Numbered from the stretch's first letter, positions 6,848 through 15,361 are shown. The stretch is 41,579 nt of DNA from Flavobacteriaceae bacterium (GCA_009693575.1 SHWZ01000021.1:1-41579), one strand, 5' to 3'. Made by a program: numbers and translations. The notes: a model not told the origin generated them from the sequence alone.

Positions 6848-9238
6848 ATGAAACTAAAATTGATAGCCGCCGCCTTCATGCTTTTTGCTGGCAGGTTGGC
6901 CATCGGTCAAAAGGTAGACTTTAATGACTATCAGCCCTTGAAGTCGGGTGGATCGTTACCCAATGATGTCACAACTACCGCCTCTGCACAATATAAAAAG
7001 GAGGTAGAAACATTGAAAAAAAAGGACTATGGCAACAAGATAAACAAAGGTGTGAAACAGGATTTTCTGCTGCAAAACAGTTATTCGGTAAACACATTGT
7101 TGCTCAGTGGCAAGGTGCTTTACAACGACCCTGTGGGCGAATATGTAAACAAAGTGGCTGACGAGATATTGGAGAATGATGACGCATTGAAAAAGAAAAT
7201 TCGCGTGTATGTGGTCAAAACCGATGAAGTGAATGCATTTGCTACACACCAAGGTTTAGTATTTGTAACGATAGGACTGCTGGCTCAGCTAAACAACGAA
7301 GCGGAACTTGCATTTATTCTGTGTCACGAATTTATTCATGTGCGAAAAGAACATGTGATAAGTGGATATGTAGAAAAGAAAAAAATTGAAAAAAGAGAGG
7401 GCAAATACTATGATGTTGACAATTTCAACGATGCCATTTCGAAAATTAGCTCTTTCAGCCGCGACCAAGAAAGCGAAGCCGACGTTGAAGGTTTTAAGTT
7501 GTTTAAGAAAACAGGCTATGCCCACAAGTCGATTGACGGGGTGTTTGATGTACTCGAATATTCGTATCTGCCTTTCGATGAAATATCATTTAGTCCAAGC
7601 ATTTTTGAGAGCAGGTTTATGAAGTTCCCCAAGAAAATGGTGATGGCTGATTCAGTGGTGAAATCAATACAAGGAGTATCGGACAAGAAAAAGAAAAAAA
7701 GTGAGGACGAAGAAGAAGATGATGAAGCTGACAATAAGAATAAAAAGAAAAAGAAAAGCGACGAGGTAGACGAGGAAGAGGACGATGAAGAGAGCAGCGA
7801 AGAAGAAATAAACACCAGTACCCATCCTGAGATACCAGACCGCAGAAAAGAGTTGGACAAAAAATATGATTTGGATGGCGATGACAAACGCAAAAAATTT
7901 ATCATCAGCGAAAAGGAATTTTTGGATGTGAGGAAAATGGCCCGCTACGAAGTGTGCCGCATATACATGATAGAACAAGAGTACGAAAAAGCTCTGTACA
8001 GTGCTTATATTTTGCTTAAATCAAACCCCAATAGCGTTTACCTCAACCGCACCCTCGGCCATGCTCTGTATGCCCTCGAGCGTCATTTGCTGGGCGATGG
8101 CCGAAATACATTCAAAGAAGTACACCACAAATACAAAGGCTCCGAAGGCTTCATTCAACAGATGTTCTACTTTATTGAAAAGCTGTCGAAGGACAAATCA
8201 GCTTTTAGCACTGTTACGCTTAAGCATCTGTGGGATATTCATCTCAAGTTTCCGGATGACAAGGATATATCGAATATGGCATCGCAGGTGATGTGGGACA
8301 TGGTGAAAGAAAATAAGCTAAGCCACGACGATTTCTTGAAAGAAGCTCCAATGGAAAAGGTGAAAGAGGAAAAAAAAGAAGGAGAGGAGGAGGACTCAAA
8401 ATATACCAAAATAAAGAAGAAGAAAAAGAAGGATAAAGAAAAGGCAGGCAAGAATGCATTTACTAAAATGGCTTTCATTGATTTTGGCAAAGACGAAGAG
8501 TTTGCAGACTCGTTTGCCGCAGCTGAAAAACGCTACAGAGACTTAGACAAGGATGATGAGAACCTGACCGAGAGTGAAAAGAAAGCCATACGCAAAAAGG
8601 AGCGAAAAGAGAAGCAACTAAAGGAAACAAAAGGATATGCTTTGGGAGTGAATAAAATAATGTTGCTCGATCCTGAATTTACTCAGGTGGATTTGCGAAA
8701 AGACAATCCTGTAAAACTACAAGCTGGCGAAGAAAAGATGCGGGAATTGGACAAAAGCATTAGCAAAATATGCCGCCAATTGAACCTAGACGTGATACAC
8801 CTCAACAGCAAAGACCTGAAAAGTGGCGATGCTGAAAAGCTAAACGACATATCCATATTGGGCGACTGGATAAACGAATACTACCGGGCAGACGGGCTTA
8901 ACATAGTGACTACAGAAATGCCTCAACTGCGGAACATAATGAAAAAATACGACACCAAATACATGTGTCTGGTGAACGTAAAATTGCTGCACGAAAAGAA
9001 AGAAGACCTAGCCATGTGGTGGCTTCTGAGTTGTGTGATGCCATTATTTATCCCTTATGCCATCATCAATAGTTTCAAGCAAAACATCACTACCTATTTC
9101 AACGTGTATGTGGTTAACCTTGAAAGTGGCGAAGTGAGCATGGTGGTGCATCGCAAGGTGAAGGGAAATGCCAGTCGCGACCTCATGAATGCTCATTTGT
9201 ACGATATATTTAACCAAGTAAAATTTGTGAGGAAATGA
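6848..9238 (+). CDS. M48-family metalloprotease with Lys/Glu-rich insertions
   Basis: A 796-residue envelope protease with a signal peptide (about 1-20). The zinc site is HEFIH (160-164) plus the third ligand E210 in SEADVEG, both standard for M48. Between that ligand and the STHPEIPDRR motif (about 324-333) lies an insertion of alternating Lys and Asp/Glu runs (about 279-320). A second such tract is at about 505-534. A TPR-like segment (about 367-410) follows the catalytic part. The C-terminal 250 residues contain one hydrophobic stretch (WWLLSCVMPLFIPYAII) and are not recognised. BepA-like M48 proteins assist outer-membrane assembly; a similar role here is inference. The stop overlaps the next start by four bases. 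Confidence 0.88.
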   Translation: MKLKLIAAAFMLFAGRLAIGQKVDFNDYQPLKSGGSLPNDVTTTASAQYKKEVETLKKKDYGNKINKGVKQDFLLQNSYSVNTLLLSGKVLYNDPVGEYVNKVADEILENDDALKKKIRVYVVKTDEVNAFATHQGLVFVTIGLLAQLNNEAELAFILCHEFIHVRKEHVISGYVEKKKIEKREGKYYDVDNFNDAISKISSFSRDQESEADVEGFKLFKKTGYAHKSIDGVFDVLEYSYLPFDEISFSPSIFESRFMKFPKKMVMADSVVKSIQGVSDKKKKKSEDEEEDDEADNKNKKKKKSDEVDEEEDDEESSEEEINTSTHPEIPDRRKELDKKYDLDGDDKRKKFIISEKEFLDVRKMARYEVCRIYMIEQEYEKALYSAYILLKSNPNSVYLNRTLGHALYALERHLLGDGRNTFKEVHHKYKGSEGFIQQMFYFIEKLSKDKSAFSTVTLKHLWDIHLKFPDDKDISNMASQVMWDMVKENKLSHDDFLKEAPMEKVKEEKKEGEEEDSKYTKIKKKKKKDKEKAGKNAFTKMAFIDFGKDEEFADSFAAAEKRYRDLDKDDENLTESEKKAIRKKERKEKQLKETKGYALGVNKIMLLDPEFTQVDLRKDNPVKLQAGEEKMRELDKSISKICRQLNLDVIHLNSKDLKSGDAEKLNDISILGDWINEYYRADGLNIVTTEMPQLRNIMKKYDTKYMCLVNVKLLHEKKEDLAMWWLLSCVMPLFIPYAIINSFKQNITTYFNVYVVNLESGEVSMVVHRKVKGNASRDLMNAHLYDIFNQVKFVRK

Positions 9239-9993
9239 AAAAAATATTTAACCTAGTTTCTATCCTTTTCATTTCTGGCAATGCCTTTTCGCAAGTGGCT
9301 GGTTATATGGGCCAGCGGCTTTCAGCCACAGTTGATGTGTATGTCAGCCCATACATCAAATCTTTCTTATCAGAAAACTCTGATCTTTTTAAACCTTTGT
9401 ATCCCGGCTCCGAACATACAGAAAGTGCAAATGTGAAATGGGGAGGCGGAGTGCAGTATTGTCTCAACCGCACCACACAAGTCGGTTTCAATGTGGGTAT
9501 GTATAATTCGCAACTTGCCTATGCCAAAGACACTAATTACAGCCTGCTGGGCAGTTTCGTGAGTTCCTATCCAAAACAGTTCCAGTTTCGCAGTACAAGC
9601 TTTGTGGCCAGCATCACTAAATTCATGACGAAGAATGATGAGATAGCACCCGTAGGCCGCTATGTGCGGTATAGCTTAGGCTACAATCATTTTAGCTACT
9701 TCGATATGATGGGCGACAAGTTACATGAAACCAATGGCGACCGCAGCCAGGCACCCAAAGGGTGGGTAGGCGGACTCGCATTTGGCAAGCAGCGGGTCTA
9801 TTTCGACCAATTGCTTGTGGACTTCGGCATCGAGTTTCAGCTATCAGGGGCCATGCTTCGTGGCTTTCAAAACATAGATGGCTTCTACGACTCCAGCAAC
9901 GACGACCTGAGCCGTCAATATTATGCCAAGCGGCGATACAGCGGTGCGTATTTTACCTGCCTCTATTTGCGGTTGGGTGGGTTTATTAAATAG
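9235..9993 (+). CDS. Putative outer-membrane beta-barrel protein
   Basis: The 252-residue product begins with a signal peptide (MKKIFNLVSILFISGNAFS). The rest alternates short amphipathic strands rich in Tyr, Phe and Gly and ends in strand-like LYLRLGGFIK, which suggests a small outer-membrane barrel. I recognise no specific family. It overlaps the M48 protease gene by four bases (ATGA), so the two are co-translated. That links it to the protease as a partner or substrate, by context only. Confidence 0.6.
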   Translation: MKKIFNLVSILFISGNAFSQVAGYMGQRLSATVDVYVSPYIKSFLSENSDLFKPLYPGSEHTESANVKWGGGVQYCLNRTTQVGFNVGMYNSQLAYAKDTNYSLLGSFVSSYPKQFQFRSTSFVASITKFMTKNDEIAPVGRYVRYSLGYNHFSYFDMMGDKLHETNGDRSQAPKGWVGGLAFGKQRVYFDQLLVDFGIEFQLSGAMLRGFQNIDGFYDSSNDDLSRQYYAKRRYSGAYFTCLYLRLGGFIK

Positions 9994-10069
9994 ACATTGC
10001 CTTCTCTACGGCCTCCCACAACTTTACTGCTGCCTTCTCTCAAATAAAGCGTTTGGCATTGGCTATGCC
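9986..10069 (-). pseudogene. Fossil C-terminus of a second glycosyltransferase
   Basis: On the minus strand this stretch reads GIANAKRFI, stop, EKAAVKLWEAVEKAMSI, stop. It aligns with the C-terminal end of the intact glycosyltransferase at 12365-13504 (GLENAKRYTWEKAAELLWGAV). Thirteen of about 22 positions are identical, and the internal stop (TGA) stands where the intact copy has Trp (TGG). No more of the gene is recognisable upstream. It is the 3' relic of a duplicated gene, lying between convergent genes and slightly overlapping the end of the barrel-protein gene. Confidence 0.7.
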
Positions 10070-10152
10070 CCCCCCGCTTTGGCGTGGCAAACTGGGCTAA
10101 AGATTGGCTTGGACAACACGTTCAGGAATTTGAACTCGACCAACTGGGGCAG

Positions 10153-11772
10153 CTACTGTTTTACGAATTTGAAAACTCCCTCAATACCATCCTGCCGAGT
10201 GTATCTTCCAAAATACAAACCTTTGGAAAGGGTACTCGTGTTTATTTCACTGCCAAAACACCTTAATACCTCTGAGCCTTGCGGACTGAAAAGATACACC
10301 GGAGTATTATTAAGGCAACTGCCGTGAAGGTGGATTATGTTCTCTGAGGATGGATTAGGATAGACAAAACATCTTTGGCCAGCTTCTGTTATTTTTACTC
10401 CGATATTTCCTCCAACCGAATCATCGTACATTGTAAAGATACACTGGTTCTTATCGAACTGCTGCCCTTCAAAAAAAAGCCCACCCCTTAAGCCAACTGC
10501 TGTGGTTGTTCCTTTTAGTTTTACACCGGTAATATTATACACATCGTACTGCGACATAAAATTGCTTATACCCAAAGGCTGCCCATTAGTAGCATCCAAA
10601 CGAAGCCTGTAATAAGGAGCATTGGGCGAGGTAATGTTTATCATCCCATTGAAATCAAGACTGTTAGAAAATCCAATCATGTTCCATGTGTCAGTAACAG
10701 AATCATACTCGCTTTCTTTAATATCCTCTACCTTGGCCATATTCGCTGATGAAGTATTGGCATTAAGCCACACTAAAGTCCCTGATGTGTCAACACACAT
10801 ATAAAAAGTTTGATAATCAAAGTGCGATCCTCTAAAAAAGTATGACGCTGTGGCCAGCGTGTCTTGCCATATACCTGTCAACATAAGGTTGCCCTGTCGG
10901 TTAATACGTGCTACATCGTTCACCCAAATTTTCTTTATTTGGTCTCCCGGAATGCTTATTTTTCTAAACCACAGTCCCGTGCAAGCTTGATCGTACTTTG
11001 AGATAATAATATCACTGCCTGAGGAATCACGCACAATGTATTTTCCGGAAGCTACGGAGTCGAAGTACAATGTATCATACCTTGGACCTAAAAAGTAGCC
11101 ATCAGTAAAATCGCCTATCCCAAAATAATCACTATGGTTTCGCAGGACTTCCCTTGGATGAAATCCTTTTCGATAGTGGAAATCTGTTTGAATCCCCGTA
11201 GACTTATCAACTGTGTAAAATAGAGCATTGTTGTGCAGATACAATTGCGTTGTAGATTCACCGATTATTCGCCTATTGAAGCTGGCATCCTTTGAAATCC
11301 AACTAAGGTTGAAACCTTTGTCAAATTTTAAGCAAGTATAAATCACCCTAGTAATGCTATCTAGCAATATACGGTTTTTGTCTGCAATTCGGAATACGGA
11401 ATTGTATGCCGCTATATAAAGGTGGCCAGCAGAGTCGAAGTATATTTGTGGGGTATAATATTGATGAGATGGATGGTCTGTTTTAAGGCTTAAATGATTT
11501 TGATATATGCCATGCGAATCATATTTTACAAGTACATAATTGGTATATCCGCTATCCGCTTTAAGTTGTATGCCACCAAGGTCGGCACTATCGACAAATT
11601 TGAACCAAAAATAAATGTTTTTCTGGCGATCAATTGCCGGTTCGCCGATGGGTTGGTTTCTTGTATCGTTTCCCTGAAAAGTGAGCACCTGATACCATCG
11701 TAGTTGTTGTGCATTAACTTGCTTAAAGGTAATACACATAAAACTCGCGACTAAGAAAATCCTGTAGCTCAT
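10153..11772 (-). CDS. Secreted protein with type IX secretion sorting domain
   Basis: A 539-residue exported protein. A signal peptide (MSYRIFLVASFMCITFKQVNA) precedes about 430 residues of beta-rich sequence with repeated patterns such as DRQKNIYFWFKF and DSAGHLYIAAY, suggesting propeller-like repeats. The last roughly 80 residues are a type A T9SS sorting domain: VYPNPSSENIIHL, PVYLFSPQGSEV, then INTSTLSKGLYFGRY. The protein should cross the outer membrane by the type IX system and be attached or released. I chose ATG 11770-11772 because the longer frame hides the signal peptide inside the preceding gene. The Cys-rich gene ends 11 bases upstream, so the two form a pair. Function unknown. 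Confidence 0.85.
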   Translation of the reverse strand: MSYRIFLVASFMCITFKQVNAQQLRWYQVLTFQGNDTRNQPIGEPAIDRQKNIYFWFKFVDSADLGGIQLKADSGYTNYVLVKYDSHGIYQNHLSLKTDHPSHQYYTPQIYFDSAGHLYIAAYNSVFRIADKNRILLDSITRVIYTCLKFDKGFNLSWISKDASFNRRIIGESTTQLYLHNNALFYTVDKSTGIQTDFHYRKGFHPREVLRNHSDYFGIGDFTDGYFLGPRYDTLYFDSVASGKYIVRDSSGSDIIISKYDQACTGLWFRKISIPGDQIKKIWVNDVARINRQGNLMLTGIWQDTLATASYFFRGSHFDYQTFYMCVDTSGTLVWLNANTSSANMAKVEDIKESEYDSVTDTWNMIGFSNSLDFNGMINITSPNAPYYRLRLDATNGQPLGISNFMSQYDVYNITGVKLKGTTTAVGLRGGLFFEGQQFDKNQCIFTMYDDSVGGNIGVKITEAGQRCFVYPNPSSENIIHLHGSCLNNTPVYLFSPQGSEVLRCFGSEINTSTLSKGLYFGRYTRQDGIEGVFKFVKQ

Positions 11773-11783
11773 CAAAATACATT

Positions 11784-12242
11784 TTAAGGACAGCCAATTG
11801 GTTTTCGGAGACCTATTACAAGATTGCCGTTCGCATCGCATTCTACATACGCTTCGCCGCAGCAGTTGTCAGAGAAACAAGGGGCACTTTCGCATCCAGG
11901 ATCACAGCATTTAATAAAACCATCGTATGCTGGCAAATCGCATATCCGAATTTTTAGACATGAAGTGTCAGAAATGGCTGCCCCGGGACATAAATTGCAA
12001 AAGTGGTTTGAGACGCCTGAAAAAGTTTCTTGGCTTGGTGAGCCCCAGCTCCCAGGACTGACAATTCGAGTGTAGTGGCTTGTAAGTTTTCCCGGGCAAT
12101 CAATCCCAAACTCAAACTTTATTTGGCAATCAAGTTCATTTTTGAGGATGACGTTGCACGGAGACTGGGCATAGCTTCGCCCTGCGATGAATAAAAAGAA
12201 AACGAGGAGGGTACTTTTTAAGTGGGTTGATAATGCTTTCAT
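11784..12242 (-). CDS. Small cysteine-rich secreted protein
   Basis: A 152-residue protein with a signal peptide (MKALSTHLKSTLLVFFLFIAGRSYA, about 1-25) and fifteen cysteines in the mature part, including paired CC at 112-113 and 127-128 and a CNLC at 82-85. That density suggests several disulphides or metal sites in the periplasm or outside the cell. I recognise no family and see no T9SS tail of its own. It is the first gene of a two-gene unit with the T9SS protein (11 bases apart). Its leader carries a (GCAAA)6 repeat. It may interact with or be displayed alongside its neighbour; this is inference. Confidence 0.7.
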   Translation of the reverse strand: MKALSTHLKSTLLVFFLFIAGRSYAQSPCNVILKNELDCQIKFEFGIDCPGKLTSHYTRIVSPGSWGSPSQETFSGVSNHFCNLCPGAAISDTSCLKIRICDLPAYDGFIKCCDPGCESAPCFSDNCCGEAYVECDANGNLVIGLRKPIGCP

Positions 12243-12262
12243 TTGTATAAATTAATTATCAC

Positions 12263-12292
12263 GCAAAGCAAAGCAAAGCAAAGCAAAGCAAA
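12263..12292. repeat. (GCAAA)6 pentanucleotide repeat
   Basis: Six perfect tandem copies of GCAAA (TTTGC on the gene's strand) end about 20 bases upstream of the Cys-rich gene's ATG. A run of ten A follows at 12298-12307. The TTTG within each unit resembles the Bacteroidota -33/-7 elements. Slipped-strand length change here would alter promoter spacing or leader length, so it is a candidate phase-variable switch. Confidence 0.75.
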
Positions 12293-12364
12293 CTAACAAA
12301 AAAAAAATTAATATTTGCAGAGAAAGTAGAACATCAAGCAATTAAAATGTATCGGAAGGAAGTC

Positions 12365-13504
12365 CTAAAGCACTAAACTCCCTCGACCCAAGGCCGAAGT
12401 AACCGCCCCCCACAATAATTCTGCGGCCTTCTCCCAAGTATATCGTTTGGCATTCTCCAAGCCATTTGCCGCAAGTTCATTCCTTGTTTCTTCCGATAAC
12501 AACTGCTCCATTCGTTCAGCTATTTCGGTAGGCGAAAGTGGGTCGGCAAGTAGGGCAGCACCGCCTGCCACTTCGGGCATGGAAGTGTTGTTGGATGTGA
12601 TAACGGGTGTACCGCATTGCATAGCCTCAATGATGGGAATACCAAATCCCTCAAACAAGGAAACATAACACAAACCCAAAGCAGAAGCCATCACTTCTTG
12701 AAGTTCCGCATCGCTCAGTCTACCTGTAAACACCACATCGTATTTATGTCGCATGGAGTTGTAAATTTCCTTCATCTCTTCATTCTTCCAAGCCTCTCTG
12801 CCTGCTACAAGCAACTTTATGGTAGTATTGTTTTTGGTTTTGAAATAATCAAATGCCAATAGTAAGTTGCCAATATTCTTGCGTGGATGAATAGCTCCTG
12901 TATAGAGAAAATAGGGACAGCCGTTGTTATATTTCTTTCTCACCACTTCTTGTTCTTCTTTTGCCAAAGGCTCGAAACTACTGTTGGCTGCATTGCCAGT
13001 AACAGTTATCTTTTCTGGGGCAATGCCGTAGGTTTTTAGAATGTCCGATTTTGTATATTCAGACACGGTGGCAATATGTGCCGCTTTGCGGCAATACTGT
13101 TGAAAATACTTTTTGTAGTGCCATACGTTTATTTGGCTTATCCCCTCAGGAAAATGCTCGAAGGCAAGGTCGTGAATAACGTTGACTTGGGGAATATCAG
13201 TTCTCAGCGATAGGTATCCATCAAGGCTCAGGAACAAATCAACTTTATACTTTTTGAACACCATTGGCAGCATCCATTCGAACCAAAGATAATACAAAAA
13301 CGGATGCCTTGCCTGTGGTCCCACTTTGATGGCTTTCACATTATCGGCATAGATGAAACTAGGATGCCAGGCCCTGTCGAAAATGAAAAGGAATTGATGT
13401 TGAGGATGTGCCTTCACTAGCAAAGGCAAGGTTTCATCCATGTAGCGGCCTATGCCTTCCAGTCGGCCATATAGCAGTAGTCGGCAGTTTACAGCTATGA
13501 GCAA
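12365..13504 (-). CDS. GT4-family glycosyltransferase
   Basis: A 379-residue cytoplasmic GT-B enzyme that probably moves a nucleotide-sugar unit onto a cell-surface polysaccharide or lipid. The N-terminal acceptor half opens with IAVNCRLLLYGRLEGIGRY. The donor half shows TGAIHPRKNIGNLL (about 202-215) and the EX7E-type motif FEGFGIPIIEA with E285 and E293, followed by CGTPVITSN and SMPEVAGGAALLADP. The start is TTG at 13502-13504, which gives the normal family N-terminus; no ATG fits. A promoter-like pair lies 42-69 bases upstream. A decayed copy of its C-terminus is at 9986-10069. The sugar specificity is not readable. Confidence 0.9.
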   Translation of the reverse strand: MLIAVNCRLLLYGRLEGIGRYMDETLPLLVKAHPQHQFLFIFDRAWHPSFIYADNVKAIKVGPQARHPFLYYLWFEWMLPMVFKKYKVDLFLSLDGYLSLRTDIPQVNVIHDLAFEHFPEGISQINVWHYKKYFQQYCRKAAHIATVSEYTKSDILKTYGIAPEKITVTGNAANSSFEPLAKEEQEVVRKKYNNGCPYFLYTGAIHPRKNIGNLLLAFDYFKTKNNTTIKLLVAGREAWKNEEMKEIYNSMRHKYDVVFTGRLSDAELQEVMASALGLCYVSLFEGFGIPIIEAMQCGTPVITSNNTSMPEVAGGAALLADPLSPTEIAERMEQLLSEETRNELAANGLENAKRYTWEKAAELLWGAVTSALGRGSLVL

Positions 13505-13545
13505 AGTTGATTTGGAGATTGGCTAATTTGAAGATAACGCAGATG

Positions 13546-13573
13546 CAAAAGTATGCTTACCTATAGTCAGCAA
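13546..13573 (-). promoter_or_regulatory. Promoter of the glycosyltransferase gene
   Basis: On the minus strand a TTTG element (ending at 13571-13573) is followed, after 17 bases, by TACTTTTG (13553-13546), an exact TAnnTTTG -7 box. It leaves a leader of about 40 bases before the TTG start. Confidence 0.5.
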
Positions 13574-13634
13574 ATAAAAAGCCTGACTCAAGGTGGTCTC
13601 CCAATCAACAACACAAGATTGATTTATAGTTTCT

Positions 13635-14267
13635 TCAAAACAACCCGTTCACCTCCGCCTCAATCTTGCCGATGACAAAACCAAGGTCTTCTTGTTTTTC
13701 GATAAAGTTCAAGTTGTCGACGTCTATGATAAGCATACGGTCTTTGTAAGTGCTTATCCATGCTTCATAGCGTTCGTTCAGTCGTTTCAGGTAATCAAGG
13801 CGGATGCTGTCTTCGTAGTCGCGGCCACGCTTTTGTATATTGTTTACCAGCGTAGGTATGCTTCCTCGGAGGTACACCAACAGGTCGGGGGCTTTGATGA
13901 AATGGTTAAGCGATTTGAACAGTTCTTGGTAGTTCTCATAGTCGCGGGTAGTCATCAGCCCCATGGCATGTAAGTTGGGGGCAAATATGTGTGCGTCTTC
14001 GTAGATGGTGCGGTCTTGTATAATAGTCTCCGTACCCTCGCGAATCTTCATTATGGTGTTGAAGCGGCTATTGAGAAAGTATATCTGCAAGTTGAACGAC
14101 CAGCGGGGCATATCGTCGTAGAAATCGCTAATGTAGGGGTTGTCTTCCACGTCCTCGAAGTGAGGCTCCCAGCCATAGTGCTTGGCCAGCATAGTGGTGA
14201 GGGTGGTTTTTCCCGCCCCGATATTGCCAGCGATGGCAATGTGCATATTGGTTGGTTTCTTGGCCAT
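13635..14267 (-). CDS. Deoxynucleoside kinase
   Basis: A 210-residue P-loop kinase that phosphorylates deoxynucleosides for salvage into dNTPs. The P-loop is GNIGAGKT (14-21), the DRS-like motif is QDRTIYEDAHIFA (D85, R86), and the Arg-rich lid is RGRDYEDSIRLDYLKRLNERYE (from about 148). E41 in FEDVEDNPY fits the usual catalytic acid region. Length matches the dCK/dGK-like bacterial family; the base preference cannot be told from sequence. It lies between pdhB and the glycosyltransferase on the same strand, with gaps of 88 and 130 bases. The upstream gap contains a 16-base tandem repeat. Confidence 0.93.
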   Translation of the reverse strand: MAKKPTNMHIAIAGNIGAGKTTLTTMLAKHYGWEPHFEDVEDNPYISDFYDDMPRWSFNLQIYFLNSRFNTIMKIREGTETIIQDRTIYEDAHIFAPNLHAMGLMTTRDYENYQELFKSLNHFIKAPDLLVYLRGSIPTLVNNIQKRGRDYEDSIRLDYLKRLNERYEAWISTYKDRMLIIDVDNLNFIEKQEDLGFVIGKIEAEVNGLF

Positions 14268-14283
14268 TGTTTTAATTCGTTAG

Positions 14284-14315
14284 TTCGGTTATTCAACAAT
14301 TCGGTTATTCAACAA
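14284..14315. repeat. 16-base tandem duplication
   Basis: Two perfect adjacent copies of TTCGGTTATTCAACAA lie in the pdhB to deoxynucleoside kinase gap, in the leader of the kinase gene. No function is evident; copy number may vary between strains. Confidence 0.7.
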
Positions 14316-14355
14316 TTCAGACATTAGCTAATTAACGAAGTGCCAAATTAGCTAA

Positions 14356-15336
14356 TCATACATACACCACCGCTTTCACAGCCTCCGTCACTCTCTTTGT
14401 ATTTGGTAAAAATTCTTCGACAAATGTAGGGGCATAGCCCAATGGCACATCGCGGGTGGTGATGCAACGCACGGGTGCATCCAGGTAATCAAATGCCTGC
14501 CGCTGCACTTCGTAGCTAATCTCGCGGCTGATACTTGCCAGAGGCCAAGCCTCTTCAACCACTACCAGTCGGTTGGTCTTCTTTACGCTTTCTATTACTG
14601 TTTTGTAATCAATTGGCCTCACCGTCCGCAGGTCTATCACCTCCACTTGTATATTGTTTTCTTGAGCTAATGCTTCTGCGGCAGCCAGTGCTACTTTCAT
14701 TATTTTGCCAAAAGAAACGATGGTCACATCTGTACCTGCACGTTTTATATCTGCTACACCAATTGGAATCAGGTATCCTTCTTCCGGCACTTCACCTTTG
14801 TCGCCATACATCTGCTCGCTTTCCATAAATATCACCGGGTTGTTATCTCGTATGGCAGACTTAAGCAAGCCCTTTGCATCATACGGATTGGAAATTTCAA
14901 TCACCTTCAGTCCAGGTGTATTGGCATACCAGTTAGCAAAGCTTTGCGAATGTTGAGCCCCCAACTGCCCCGCACTGCCCGTAGGCCCACGAAATACAAT
15001 GGGGTTGCCAAACTGCCCACCACTCATGCTTAGTATCTTGGCCGATGCATTTATTACTTGGTCAATGGCTACTAACGAAAAGTTGAATGTCATGAACTCG
15101 CACACTGGACGCAGGCCGTTCATGGCAGCACCCACAGCTATGCCTGCAAAACCAAGTTCGGCAATAGGGGTATCTATCACCCGGCGTGGGCCAAACTCGT
15201 CAAGCATTCCCTGACTCACCTTGTATGCACCGTTGTATTCTGCTACTTCCTCACCTATCAGAAATACGTTTTCATCACGCCGCATCTCTTCAGTTATGGC
15301 CTCTCGCAGGGCTTCCCGCATTTGGATGGTTCTCAT
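14356..15336 (-). CDS. pdhB: Pyruvate dehydrogenase E1 component beta subunit
   Basis: The beta half of the thiamine-diphosphate E1 enzyme that decarboxylates pyruvate and passes the acetyl group to E2. The 326-residue protein has the usual layout: IGEEVAEYNGAYKVSQG, then DTPIAELGFAGIAVGAA with the ThDP-activating E60, RGPTGSAGQLGAQHSQS, and a C-terminal transketolase-like domain beginning near VTIVSFGKIMKVAL. A branched-chain 2-oxoacid E1 beta is the main alternative, but the sequence is closest to PdhB as I recall it. The E1 alpha and E2 genes are not nearby. A TACTTTTG box 26 bases upstream suggests its own promoter. Confidence 0.93.
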   Translation of the reverse strand: MRTIQMREALREAITEEMRRDENVFLIGEEVAEYNGAYKVSQGMLDEFGPRRVIDTPIAELGFAGIAVGAAMNGLRPVCEFMTFNFSLVAIDQVINASAKILSMSGGQFGNPIVFRGPTGSAGQLGAQHSQSFANWYANTPGLKVIEISNPYDAKGLLKSAIRDNNPVIFMESEQMYGDKGEVPEEGYLIPIGVADIKRAGTDVTIVSFGKIMKVALAAAEALAQENNIQVEVIDLRTVRPIDYKTVIESVKKTNRLVVVEEAWPLASISREISYEVQRQAFDYLDAPVRCITTRDVPLGYAPTFVEEFLPNTKRVTEAVKAVVYV

Positions 15337-15361
15337 CTATTCTTAATTTTGAAATGGAGGG

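Noticed and set aside
7516-8490. Long minus-strand frames rich in Ser and Phe opposite the M48 gene
   Set aside because: They are the complement of the Lys/Glu-coding tracts and have no protein-like character.
10084-10266. Short plus-strand frame as a gene
   Set aside because: It overlaps the 3' end of the T9SS gene and has no recognised family; kept only as a finding.
12263-12292. CRISPR-like array
   Set aside because: The units are 5 bases with no spacers, so it is a simple tandem repeat.
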